This document shows positions 16,724 through 25,616 of a DNA stretch of 60,851 bases, piece after piece (position 1 is the stretch's first letter; the number at the start of each line of letters is the position of its first letter). This DNA is from Roseobacter cerasinus. GTDB lineage: Bacteria > Pseudomonadota > Alphaproteobacteria > Rhodobacterales > Rhodobacteraceae. The stretch covers positions 1 through 60,851 of the forward strand of contig NZ_BLIV01000013.1 of NCBI RefSeq assembly GCF_009811755.1, given 5' to 3'. Position numbers and translations under genes: made by a program. The notes under the pieces were generated by a model. It saw only the letters and a program-made list of their open reading frames with translations, did no database searches and had not been told where the DNA came from.

Positions 16724-17796
16724 GCTTTCACACCCAACCGGGTGCCCACGCCCTTGCGGTCCTGCAGGGCGCGCCACCAGTCCTCATTGTCGAGATACCA
16801 CTGCACGGTCTTCTCCAGCCCCTCTTCCACGGTGACGGAAGGCCGCCAGCCCAGCTCTTCACGCATGCGCGTGGGGTCGATGGCATAGCGCGCGTCATGT
16901 CCAGGCCGGTCGGTCACAAAGGTGATCTGATCGGCATAAGAGGGTGCGTTGTGGCCCACCCCTTCGCCATTTGAGGAGGGTGTCTTGGGCCGCAGCCTGT
17001 CCAGGATGCCGCAAAGCGTCTGGACCAGTTCCAGATTCGTGCGCTCGTTCTCACCACCGATGTTGTAGCTGCGCCCCAGCTTGCCCTTTTCCAGCACCGT
17101 GAGCAGCGCATCGGCGTGGTCTTCCACGTAGAGCCAGTCGCGAATGTTGGAGCCATCGCCATAGATCGGCAGCTCCTTGCCTGCCAGAGCATTAAGGATC
17201 ACCACGGGGATCAGCTTTTCCGGGAAGTGGTAAGGCCCGTAGTTGTTGGAGCAATTGGTCAGAACCACGGGCAAACCATAGGTCTCGGCCCAGGCCCGCA
17301 CCAGATGGTCGGAGGCCGCTTTGGAGGCCGAATAGGGCGAACGCGGATCATAGGGTGTGTCTTCGGTGAACTGCCCCTCCGCGCCCAAGGAGCCGAAGAC
17401 CTCATCGGTAGAGATATGGTGGAAGCGGAAGCTTTCCGGCTTGCCCGCCTGTGTCCAGTAAGATCGCGCGGCCTCCAGCATCTGATAGGTGCCGGTGATA
17501 TTGGTCTCGATAAAATCACCCGGCCCGTCGATGGAGCGGTCCACATGGGATTCCGCCGCCAGATGCATCACCGCATCCGGCTTATGGGTGGCAAAGATCC
17601 GATCAAGGGCGGCACGGTCGCGGATGTCGGCCTGCTCGAACGCATAGTTCGGGCTTTCTGCCGCCTCGGCCACATTCTCCAGACAGGCCGCATAGGTCAG
17701 CGCGTCGAGGTTCACCACCTCATATCCGCGCGCCACAGCCAGCCGCACAACGGCAGACCCGATAAAGCCCGCGCCTCCGGTGACAAGCAATTTCAT
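16720..17796 (-). CDS. rfbB: dTDP-glucose 4,6-dehydratase RmlB
   Basis: 358 residues: NAD site [34 protein letters not shown], catalytic Tyr/Lys in [11 protein letters not shown] and the [18 protein letters not shown] block are all textbook RmlB. Second enzyme of the rhamnose pathway. Begins five bases after rfbC ends. Confidence 0.97.
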   Translation of the reverse strand: MKLLVTGGAGFIGSAVVRLAVARGYEVVNLDALTYAACLENVAEAAESPNYAFEQADIRDRAALDRIFATHKPDAVMHLAAESHVDRSIDGPGDFIETNITGTYQMLEAARSYWTQAGKPESFRFHHISTDEVFGSLGAEGQFTEDTPYDPRSPYSASKAASDHLVRAWAETYGLPVVLTNCSNNYGPYHFPEKLIPVVILNALAGKELPIYGDGSNIRDWLYVEDHADALLTVLEKGKLGRSYNIGGENERTNLELVQTLCGILDRLRPKTPSSNGEGVGHNAPSYADQITFVTDRPGHDARYAIDPTRMREELGWRPSVTVEEGLEKTVQWYLDNEDWWRALQDRKGVGTRLGVKA

Positions 17797-17801
17797 CGAA
17801 A

Positions 17802-18365
17802 CTATCCTTTATACTCAAATGGGCTGTCGAACGCGTCCAGCCCCGGGGCTGCGGCATCTTTCTCGGACAAGACAGGCTCTAAATTACCTAAATCCCAGTT
17901 AATCCCGATGGTCGGGCAGTCGAAGCGCACAGCACCGTCACACTCCGGCGCGTAATAGTCGGAGCATTTGTAGACCACCTCGGTCTCGGACTGCCGCGTG
18001 GCAAAGCCGTGCAGGAAGCCTGCGGGCACCAAAAGCTGCTTGCCGTTCTCAAAGCTCAGCTCGACGCCCACCCATTGGCCATAGGTGGGGGAGCCGCGGC
18101 GGATATCGACCGCCACGTCAAAAAGCGCCCCGCGCCCGCAGCGCACCAGCTTGTCCTGCGCGTGGGGCGGCGATTGGAAATGCAGCCCACGCACGGTGCC
18201 CGCCTGCATAGAAAGGGAGTGATTGTCCTGGACCCAGCCGTAATCGAGACCGGCCTCTGCCATCTGACGCTTGCTCCAGCTTTCGCTGAAGAATCCACGC
18301 TCATCGCCAAACCGTTTGGGTGTCAAAATGACAACACCGTCGAGCTTCGTTTTCTCTATCTGCAC
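17802..18365 (-). CDS. rfbC: dTDP-4-dehydrorhamnose 3,5-epimerase RmlC
   Basis: 187-residue cupin. It has [37 protein letters not shown] with the catalytic His, and [22 protein letters not shown]. Third enzyme of the pathway and first gene of the rmlCBDA-manB operon. The promoter must lie in 18366-18527, but no clear one is visible. Confidence 0.97.
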   Translation of the reverse strand: MQIEKTKLDGVVILTPKRFGDERGFFSESWSKRQMAEAGLDYGWVQDNHSLSMQAGTVRGLHFQSPPHAQDKLVRCGRGALFDVAVDIRRGSPTYGQWVGVELSFENGKQLLVPAGFLHGFATRQSETEVVYKCSDYYAPECDGAVRFDCPTIGINWDLGNLEPVLSEKDAAAPGLDAFDSPFEYKG

Positions 18366-18527
18366 AGCGGGTACCTTTACTCAACCTGAGGTCACGGGTC
18401 AGATAGCAAGCTGCCTTGCGGCTGTCATCCACAAAGCTTGCAGAGGCCTATGACCTGTGCCCATCTTGCCTGAAACCACAGCATCAGGCACAAATCGGCA
18501 TCGGCGGATTTGCGCAGACCTGTATCT

Positions 18528-19940
18528 TCAGGGGCGGTTATAGATGTCGTCGTGGCGTTGAATGTCATCCTCGCCCAGATAAGCGCCGGTCTGCACTTCG
18601 ATCAGATACATCGGCACATGCCCAGGGTTGGCCAGCCGGTGCTGCGTGCCCAGGGGGATGTAGACGGACTGGTTTTCCGTCACCAGTTGCACCTCCTCCC
18701 CGATGGTCACCTCGGCGGTCCCTGCCACGACAATCCAGTGCTCGGAGCGGTGCAGATGGCTTTGCAGGGACAGCCGGCCATGGGGTTTGACCATGATGCG
18801 TTTGACCTGAAAGCGTGCACCGAGGCAGAGCGTCTCATACCACCCCCAGGGTCGGTAGAAGCGGGGATAGTTGGTGGCCTGTTCGGCGGAGGCAGCCTTC
18901 AGCAGGGCTACGGCCTCCTTGACCTGCTGGGCGGCCCCCATATCCGCCACCAGCACCGCGTCGCGCATGGCCACAGCGACAATATTCTTCAGCCCCACAC
19001 CAACCAGATGCAGGTTGTCGTCTTCACTGCGCAGGAAACTGTCCTGGCAGTCCAGCGCAGTGGTGTTTCCCTGCTGCACCAGCCCTCCCTCATCCGGACC
19101 GGAGGCCGCCCAGAGCGCATCCCAGCTGCCCAGATCGGACCAGCCACAGCCCAAAGGCACGGCCATGACGCCCTCCGCCTGCTCCATCACCGCATAATCG
19201 ATGGAGGCTGCGCGCACCGGGGCAAAGGCGTCCTCTCCCAGCCGCAGAAAGCCCAGGTCTTCGCTGCGCGTCGCCACGGCTGCCCGGCAAGGCGCCATCA
19301 TGTCCGGGGCATGGGCCTCGAAGGCGGCAAGGATGTCGCAGACGCGCCAGAGAAACAGCCCGGCGTTCCACAGGTGCCGTCCTCCGGCCACGAACTGTGC
19401 TGCCGTCTCTGCATCGGGTTTTTCGGTGAAGCTGGTTAGCGCCACGGCCTGCCCGTCTGTCGGCGCGGCTGTCAGTTCCAGATAACCGTAGGCCGTTTCG
19501 GGTCGGTCGGGGGTCACCCCGAAAGTGACGAGATGACCTTGTGCGGCTGCCTCGGCTCCGACCCGGATGGCCGCCTGAAAGATGTCCCGCCCGCTGATGA
19601 TATGGTCCGACGGGGCCACCAGCATCAGCGCATCAGGCGTCTCTTCCAGCAGCAGGGCGGCACAAAGGATCGCAGGCGCCGTGTTGCGCAGCGCAGGCTC
19701 GATCACCACCTGCGCGTCCGCCAGCCCGATATCGGCACATTGTTCCATCACGATGAAGCGGAAATCCGCGTTGGTCATGACCAGGGGGGCTGCGAACTCC
19801 GGCCCTGTGAGCCGCTTCAGCGTGCTCTGGAACAGGGTGTCTTCGCCGATCAGGCGGCCAAACTGCTTTGGAAAGGCCCGGCGCGAGGAGGGCCAGAGGC
19901 GGGTTCCAGAGCCACCGCACAGGATAACCGGATAGATCAT
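18528..19940 (-). CDS. manC: Mannose-1-phosphate guanylyltransferase / mannose-6-phosphate isomerase
   Basis: 470-residue two-domain ManC/CpsB. The N-terminal nucleotidyltransferase has LCGGSGTRLWPSSRRAFPKQF and VAPSDHII; the C-terminal cupin has VKPHGRLSLQSHLHRSEHWIVV and a VYIPLGTQHRLANPG block. It makes GDP-mannose and can convert fructose-6-phosphate to mannose-6-phosphate. With manB this gives a complete route to GDP-mannose; no GDP-fucose genes follow, so mannose itself is the likely residue. It lies 162 bp downstream of the point where the rml operon starts, on the same strand. Confidence 0.95.
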   Translation of the reverse strand: MIYPVILCGGSGTRLWPSSRRAFPKQFGRLIGEDTLFQSTLKRLTGPEFAAPLVMTNADFRFIVMEQCADIGLADAQVVIEPALRNTAPAILCAALLLEETPDALMLVAPSDHIISGRDIFQAAIRVGAEAAAQGHLVTFGVTPDRPETAYGYLELTAAPTDGQAVALTSFTEKPDAETAAQFVAGGRHLWNAGLFLWRVCDILAAFEAHAPDMMAPCRAAVATRSEDLGFLRLGEDAFAPVRAASIDYAVMEQAEGVMAVPLGCGWSDLGSWDALWAASGPDEGGLVQQGNTTALDCQDSFLRSEDDNLHLVGVGLKNIVAVAMRDAVLVADMGAAQQVKEAVALLKAASAEQATNYPRFYRPWGWYETLCLGARFQVKRIMVKPHGRLSLQSHLHRSEHWIVVAGTAEVTIGEEVQLVTENQSVYIPLGTQHRLANPGHVPMYLIEVQTGAYLGEDDIQRHDDIYNRP

Positions 19941-20104
19941 GAGGCCTGTTACTCCGATTGACGTGGTTTTGAAACACCCCTGCGGTGGTCGAGATGGGTG
20001 GGGAGACGGCCTCTGCGGGATTTGGCGGATCCTGCCCCTAAAGTGGTATGCGAAAAACCAGAATCATCTAACGCTCTAGACAAAAGCGTCGGGGGGAGGC
20101 AGGC

Positions 20105-21874
20105 ATGCCCCCTATGATTGAGCGCTTTCAGGCGAATATGAACACCGCGATGCTCCGCCGGCTTCTGGCGGAGAACCTGCGCAGCCAGTCCCTCAACTAT
20201 GGCACTGCTATTCTGGCGATGATTGTGATTGCGATCATGACCGCGCTCACCGCCTGGATCATGCGAGATATCATCGACAGTATGGTCGAGGTGGGCAATC
20301 GCGGTGCCGTGTTTTCGGTGGCGGCGGCCGTGGCGGCGATCTTCACCGTGAAGGGCATCGCCTCCTACATTCAGGTCATCTCGCTCAGCCGCGCGGGCAA
20401 CCGCATCGTCGCGGATCAGCAGCGCAAGCTCTATGACCAGCTCTTGAGGCATGGTGTGGCGTTTTTCAACACGCTGGAAAGCTCGAACATCCTGATGCGG
20501 GTCACCACCTCGGCGCAGGCCGCACGCGTGGTGATCGACACGCTGATCATGGGGTTTGTGCGAGACCTTCTGACCCTCATTGGCCTGATCATCGTGATGG
20601 TCTACCAGCAGCCCACCCTGTCGTTTTTCTCACTGGTCTTTGGCCCGCTTGCTGTGCTCGGCGTGCGCCAGATCCTCAAACGGGTGCAAAGCATCGTCGA
20701 GGCGAACATGGCCTCCACTGCCGAGATCATCAAAGTGGTGCAGGAAACCTCCACCGGCATTCGCGTGGTCAAGGCTTTTGCGCTGGAAAAGCTGATGGCG
20801 GCCCGCATGAACGCGGCCGTGAGCACGGTGGAGAACCGCTCCAACGCCATGGCGCGGCTGCAGGGCGCGACCAGCCCGCTGATGGAGACGCTCTCGGGCT
20901 TTGCCATCGCCTCCGTGGTGGCGCTCAGCACGATCAGCATTTTTGGCGATGATGCCACCTCCCCGGGGGAGCTTATGTCCTTCGTCACGGCCCTTCTGAT
21001 GGCCTATGACCCGGCCAAGCGGTTGGCGCGCATGCGGGTGGTGATCGAGGAGGGGCTGGTGGGCGTCGGCCTGATGTATCAGATCCTCGACACGCCCATT
21101 GCCGTCAGTGAAGAGCCGGATGCCAAACCCCTGCCGGATGGGCCGGGCGCGGTGCGTTTTGCGGATGTCACCTTTGGATATGAAGACAAGACCCCGCTCT
21201 TACGTGGGCTGGATGTGACATTTGAGGCCGGCAAGACCACGGCGCTGGTGGGTCCCTCCGGCGGGGGCAAGTCCACCATCATCAATCTGATCCTGCGGCT
21301 TTATGATCCCGGCGAAGGCCGGGTCGAAATCGACGGTTTCGATGTGCGGCAGGCCACCTTCGCCTCGCTGCGCGACAAGATCGCCTTTGTGGGTCAGGAG
21401 ACCTTCCTTTTTGACGGCAGTCTGAAGGAAAACATCGCCATGGGGCGGGAGAATGCCAGCGACGCCGAGATCATCGCTGCCGCCAAGGCCGCCAACGCCC
21501 ATGACTTCATCTCAGCAATGCCGCAGGGGTACGACACGGATGTGGGCGAGAATGGCGCGAACCTTTCGGGCGGGCAGCGCCAGCGCATTGCCATTGCCCG
21601 CGCGATCCTGCGCGACAGCCCGATCCTGATCATGGACGAGGCCACCAGCGCGCTGGATGCCGAAGCTGAGCATCTGGTCAACGCGGCGCTGCAGGAACTC
21701 TCCAAAGGGCGCACCGCCATTGTGATTGCGCACAGGCTTTCCACCATCCTGAGCGCGGATAAAATCGTGGTCTTGCAAGACGGTCAGGTGGTGGAGGAAG
21801 GCACGCACAGCGCCTTGTTATCCCAGGCAGGCCTTTTCAAGCGGCTCTATGACCGGCAGTTCAGCGGAAGCTAA
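20105..21874 (+). CDS. ABC transporter, fused permease-ATPase (MsbA-like)
   Basis: 589 residues: six-helix exporter domain (about 1-330) and ATPase with Walker A GPSGGGKST, Q-loop VGQETFLFDG, signature LSGGQRQR, Walker B ILIMDEATSALD and H-loop IAHRLSTI. It works as a homodimer exporting a lipid-linked or amphipathic substrate. The ribosome site GGGAGG is strong. It diverges from manC and is distinct from the PglK-like protein at 32780, so two ABC exporters share this replicon; the substrate is not known. Confidence 0.9.
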   Translation: MPPMIERFQANMNTAMLRRLLAENLRSQSLNYGTAILAMIVIAIMTALTAWIMRDIIDSMVEVGNRGAVFSVAAAVAAIFTVKGIASYIQVISLSRAGNRIVADQQRKLYDQLLRHGVAFFNTLESSNILMRVTTSAQAARVVIDTLIMGFVRDLLTLIGLIIVMVYQQPTLSFFSLVFGPLAVLGVRQILKRVQSIVEANMASTAEIIKVVQETSTGIRVVKAFALEKLMAARMNAAVSTVENRSNAMARLQGATSPLMETLSGFAIASVVALSTISIFGDDATSPGELMSFVTALLMAYDPAKRLARMRVVIEEGLVGVGLMYQILDTPIAVSEEPDAKPLPDGPGAVRFADVTFGYEDKTPLLRGLDVTFEAGKTTALVGPSGGGKSTIINLILRLYDPGEGRVEIDGFDVRQATFASLRDKIAFVGQETFLFDGSLKENIAMGRENASDAEIIAAAKAANAHDFISAMPQGYDTDVGENGANLSGGQRQRIAIARAILRDSPILIMDEATSALDAEAEHLVNAALQELSKGRTAIVIAHRLSTILSADKIVVLQDGQVVEEGTHSALLSQAGLFKRLYDRQFSGS

Positions 21875-22035
21875 TCCATCCTCTCAGCCCGCTGGATCGT
21901 CCTTGCCAAGGCACTCTACAACAGTGTCGATGCAACGCTGCAGGAGGCGGTTACTCTGACAGACTGTGGCATTCACCCTCTTGGTGAAGGGTATGACCTT
22001 GGCATGAAACCACTCTGGCGCTCCGAGCCAGCCAG

Positions 22036-23064
22036 CTAGAGCCCGGCTTGCACCGATTTATCCAGCGCTCTGCGCAACACGAAAGACTTCATCCGGGCGC
22101 GTATCCGGCGCAGCAGGTTGCGATCCACCTCTTTGTCATCGGCGATGCGCGTTGCCTCCGGACAGTAGTCAATAAAGAGGCCCAGAACGACAGGCGACAT
22201 CCTCGACACCTGGTGCGCGCCGAAGCTTTTGTAGAAGAACCACTTCTCTGAACTGAACCTGAGGCTGTCATGGCTGTTCGCAACCTTGGCACCCAGAAGC
22301 TCCATGTGGAATGCGAAATATTTGTCTTCGGACGAGGGCCAGTCTGCGGGCGGGAACTGCGTGAGGCACTCCACGCTGCTACGCCAGTCTCTCAGGCTGA
22401 AACCACCGTTGCCGCCCCGGAAGTTGATCTCCGGATTGGCTTCATATTTCCAGGCCGACCCGATGTAGTCGAACCCCATGAAATCCGACAAGGTGAAATC
22501 GGAACCGGGGCACAGGATGCTGTCGGTCTGGAACACGAGGATCTTCTTGCGCCCCTTGAGGCGCTGCCAGAAGTCCGGCGCCATGAACATGCCGTTGTAG
22601 GCGTCAACGGAAAACTCCGTGTCGTCAATCTCTGTCAGGACCACCTGTCCTGCCTCCACCAGCTCGGCGATACGGGTCCCCAGGATGAACTCCCGGTTTG
22701 AGATCCCATGGATCACCTGCACAGGAATGGCGAGCCGTTCGCAGGCATCGCAGACTGTATATTCAAGGTTCGGATGCGCACGGGTCTCAAGAATGACACC
22801 CCAGACGGCGGTGTCCTCATCCGGTGTGACCGGTGCCATTTTCGACAGGACCCGATCCGCCAACTCCCAGTCAATGCCCGGCAGATGAGACGCGCGTTGC
22901 GCGCGGTAGCTTTTATAGAACGCGGCAAGCTCGTCGGCGCTTGGGAACGGCGCGCCCTGTTGCATCGAAACGGAGGTGTCACGCAAGTTCTGCGCCGCAG
23001 ATGTCTCCATCAGATAACGAAATTCCGGGAATCGCACCCGTGCCAAGCGTGTCCAGTGCGACAT
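22036..23064 (-). CDS. DUF5672-family protein, probable glycosyltransferase
   Basis: 342 residues. The central part has the DUF5672 hallmarks: VFQTDSILCPGS, FMGFDYIGSAWK, then GNGGFSLRDWRSSVECL and a late EDKYFAFH. In this family the DxD-like and GNGGFSLR regions resemble GT-A transferases. It probably adds or modifies a sugar of the exopolysaccharide. ATG at 23064 has GAGGGA close upstream; the adjacent ATG at 23067 is the alternative. It faces the ABC exporter end to end with no terminator I can recognise between them. Confidence 0.7.
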   Translation of the reverse strand: MSHWTRLARVRFPEFRYLMETSAAQNLRDTSVSMQQGAPFPSADELAAFYKSYRAQRASHLPGIDWELADRVLSKMAPVTPDEDTAVWGVILETRAHPNLEYTVCDACERLAIPVQVIHGISNREFILGTRIAELVEAGQVVLTEIDDTEFSVDAYNGMFMAPDFWQRLKGRKKILVFQTDSILCPGSDFTLSDFMGFDYIGSAWKYEANPEINFRGGNGGFSLRDWRSSVECLTQFPPADWPSSEDKYFAFHMELLGAKVANSHDSLRFSSEKWFFYKSFGAHQVSRMSPVVLGLFIDYCPEATRIADDKEVDRNLLRRIRARMKSFVLRRALDKSVQAGL

Positions 23065-23552
23065 CATTCCCTCAAAACCTTCTTACTCACAGCAGCAGCG
23101 CCGACCAGACCATGCTCAGATATCCGCTATCCCAACCACATCGACATGGCTGTTTTTGTGTCATTTCCCAAGCAAAACCGGGGCAATGAAAGGAAATGCA
23201 TCATTCTGGTGTCCGCGCGAAATGATCAATCTTACGACCTGCTCCGTGACATGCGGCCACCTTCGATGACAGCGCGGCCTCACATCCGCCAAGCAGCATT
23301 ACATGCGGTCGCATATGCCAAGGTATGGGGGTACATGTCAAAGGGCAAAGGCGCACGGCGTTAAGCGCGCATTTTTGCGCTCGCACAGGCTTTTGTGCTC
23401 AAAACCTTCGGGGGCCTCATGTGGCACGCACAATCGGACTGCCGACCCCCTGCACAGCCTTAGAGCTGTCGTAACCGAGACACCCGGCAGGTATTGACAC
23501 AAAACCGAGGCACGCGCATCTAGGCACCTGATCAGCTTCGAGGAATTCTGTT
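23065..23552. other. Non-coding region before ugd
   Basis: About 490 bp between the DUF5672 gene and ugd. No credible gene lies here. A perfect -35 hexamer occurs near its right end (separate entry). The rest shows no dyad, RNA gene or repeat that I can recognise. Confidence 0.4.
23494..23522 (+). promoter_or_regulatory. Possible ugd promoter
   Basis: TTGACA at 23494-23499 is a perfect -35 box about 54 bp before the ugd start. The hexamer 17 bp further on (CATCTA) is a poor -10, so this is only a weak candidate. Confidence 0.3.
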
Positions 23553-24878
23553 ATGCGTATTACGATGATCGGGACCGGCTATGTAGGCTTGGTGTCGGGG
23601 GTGTGTTTTTCGGATTTCGGTCATGACGTGATCTGCGTCGACAAGGATCCCTCCAAGATCGCACTGCTGGAAAACGGCGAAGTGCCGATCTACGAGCCAG
23701 GCCTTGATACGCTGATGGCCAAGAACGTGGCCGCGGGTCGCCTCACCTTCACGCAAGACCTCAAGGCCGCCGTTGATGGCGCGGATGCGGTCTTTATCGC
23801 CGTGGGCACGCCGACGCGGCGCGGGGATGGCCACGCGGATCTCACCTATGTCTATGCCGCTGCTGAAGAGATCGCCCATGCGATTACCGGCTATACAGTT
23901 GTGGTGACCAAATCCACCGTGCCGCTTGGCACCAACCGCAAGGTGCAGGAGGTGATCGAAAAAGCCCGTCCGGGGCTTGATTTTGATGTGGCCTCAAACC
24001 CTGAATTCCTGCGCGAGGGGGCGGCGATCGACGATTTCATGCGCCCCGACCGGGTGGTTGTCGGCGCCGAGACCGAGCGCGCCGCCGAGGTCATGGCGGA
24101 GATTTACCGCCCGCTGTTCCTGCGCGACTTCCCGATCATCACCACCGATCTGGAAAGTGCCGAGATGATCAAATACGCGGCCAACGCCTTTCTGGCCACC
24201 AAGATCACCTTCATCAATGAGATTGCCGCCCTGTGCGAGCGCACCGGCGCGGATGTGAAACAGGTCTCCAAGGGGATCGGGCTCGACAACCGCATCGGCA
24301 ATAAGTTCCTGCACGCAGGGCCCGGCTATGGCGGCTCGTGCTTCCCGAAAGACACCAAGGCGCTGGCGCGCATCGGTCAGGAACATGCCACGCCCATGCA
24401 GATCACCGAGACTGTCATCAAGGTCAATGAGGAGATCAAACGCCGGATGATCGACAAGATCACCGATCTCTGCGGCGGCTCGGTCAATGGGCTCAAGGTG
24501 GCGGTGCTGGGGGTGACCTTCAAACCCAATACCGATGATATGCGTGACGCGCCGGCCCTGACCATCGTGCCGGCTCTGGTGGGCAGCGGCGCGCAGGTGC
24601 ATGTCTGTGATCCGCAAGGTCGCCATGAGGGGGAAGGGCTCTTGCCTGGGGTGCACTGGATCGAGGACCCCTATGATGCGGCTGAGGCGGCCGATGCGGT
24701 GATCCTGCTGACCGAATGGAACGAGTTCCGCGGGCTCGACCTTGCGCGGCTCGCGCAGGCCATGCAGACCCCGCGCATGATCGATCTGCGCAATGTCTAT
24801 AGCCCTGAGGATGCCACCCGTGCCGGCTTTGCCGCTTATACCTCCATCGGTCGGCGGGATCTGGCGCCAGCGGGTTGA
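23553..24878 (+). CDS. ugd: UDP-glucose 6-dehydrogenase
   Basis: 441 residues. NAD-binding MIGTGYVGLVSG opens the protein; ASNPEFLREG and the catalytic Cys in GYGGSCFPKD identify the UDP-glucose/GDP-mannose dehydrogenase family and its UDP-glucose branch, and VLGVTFKPNTDDMRDAP is in the C-terminal domain. It oxidises UDP-glucose to UDP-glucuronate, feeding LpsL at 11264. GAGGAA lies eight bases before the ATG. Confidence 0.95.
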   Translation: MRITMIGTGYVGLVSGVCFSDFGHDVICVDKDPSKIALLENGEVPIYEPGLDTLMAKNVAAGRLTFTQDLKAAVDGADAVFIAVGTPTRRGDGHADLTYVYAAAEEIAHAITGYTVVVTKSTVPLGTNRKVQEVIEKARPGLDFDVASNPEFLREGAAIDDFMRPDRVVVGAETERAAEVMAEIYRPLFLRDFPIITTDLESAEMIKYAANAFLATKITFINEIAALCERTGADVKQVSKGIGLDNRIGNKFLHAGPGYGGSCFPKDTKALARIGQEHATPMQITETVIKVNEEIKRRMIDKITDLCGGSVNGLKVAVLGVTFKPNTDDMRDAPALTIVPALVGSGAQVHVCDPQGRHEGEGLLPGVHWIEDPYDAAEAADAVILLTEWNEFRGLDLARLAQAMQTPRMIDLRNVYSPEDATRAGFAAYTSIGRRDLAPAG

Positions 24879-24977
24879 GCGGCGGGCGCAGGTTCGCTGT
24901 TTCCGGGGCGTCGGCTTGAAAGGATGCAGGCTTTCTGCTCGGATCGCGCCCATGATTGGCGTATGCAAGACTGATCG

Positions 24978-25595
24978 ATGACGGTGCTCTCCCCCGATGC
25001 GGTTCTGAGCTGCGCGATGGACCTCTGGAACCCCGAGATCGGCGATCCCAGCCTCATGGGCTGGGTGACCGTAGGCGCCTATGTGCTGGCCGGGCTCCTG
25101 GCGGGCCGGGTGGCGCGCACCGGGGCCTTTCCCACCCTCTTGGCACGGCGCGAGCGGCTGTTCTGGGGCAGCCTATGTCTGTTGATGTTGCTGCTGGCGG
25201 TCAACAAACAGCTTGATCTGCAATCTTTCATGACCGCCGTGGGGCGCTGCGTGGCCAAGCTCGAAGGATGGTATGAGGCGCGCCGTGCGGTACAGCAGGG
25301 GTTTATCATCGGCTTTGCGGTGCTGACGGGAGGCCTGGGGCTCTGGCTGGTGATCCGTCTGCGCGCCACCTTGCGTCGCACGGGGCTGGCGCTTTTGGGG
25401 ACAATCCTGGTCTTCGGCTTTGTGCTGATCCGGGCGGTGGGCTTTCACCATATGGAGGCGATCTTCCCTCCCCATATCCTGTCGGTGTGGATGAATTGGG
25501 CCCTGGAGCTGTCGGGGCTGGTGCTGATCATCCTGGGCGCGGTGTTGCACCGGCGCAAAGGGCAGCGACGGCGCCGCAAGCAGGTGCAGCTCTGA
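24978..25595 (+). CDS. Membrane protein of unknown function
   Basis: 205 residues with four or five hydrophobic segments (about 30-45, 60-75, 108-126, 135-153 and 172-190), charged loops, and a strongly basic C-terminus (RRKGQRRRRKQ) that should stay in the cytoplasm. I do not recognise the family. It follows ugd by 99 bp on the same strand and converges on the acyltransferase gene, so a part in polymer synthesis or surface modification is possible but unproved. The ribosome site is weak. Confidence 0.6.
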   Translation: MTVLSPDAVLSCAMDLWNPEIGDPSLMGWVTVGAYVLAGLLAGRVARTGAFPTLLARRERLFWGSLCLLMLLLAVNKQLDLQSFMTAVGRCVAKLEGWYEARRAVQQGFIIGFAVLTGGLGLWLVIRLRATLRRTGLALLGTILVFGFVLIRAVGFHHMEAIFPPHILSVWMNWALELSGLVLIILGAVLHRRKGQRRRRKQVQL

Positions 25596-25616
25596 GGCCG
25601 CAGTTTGCATCTCTTC

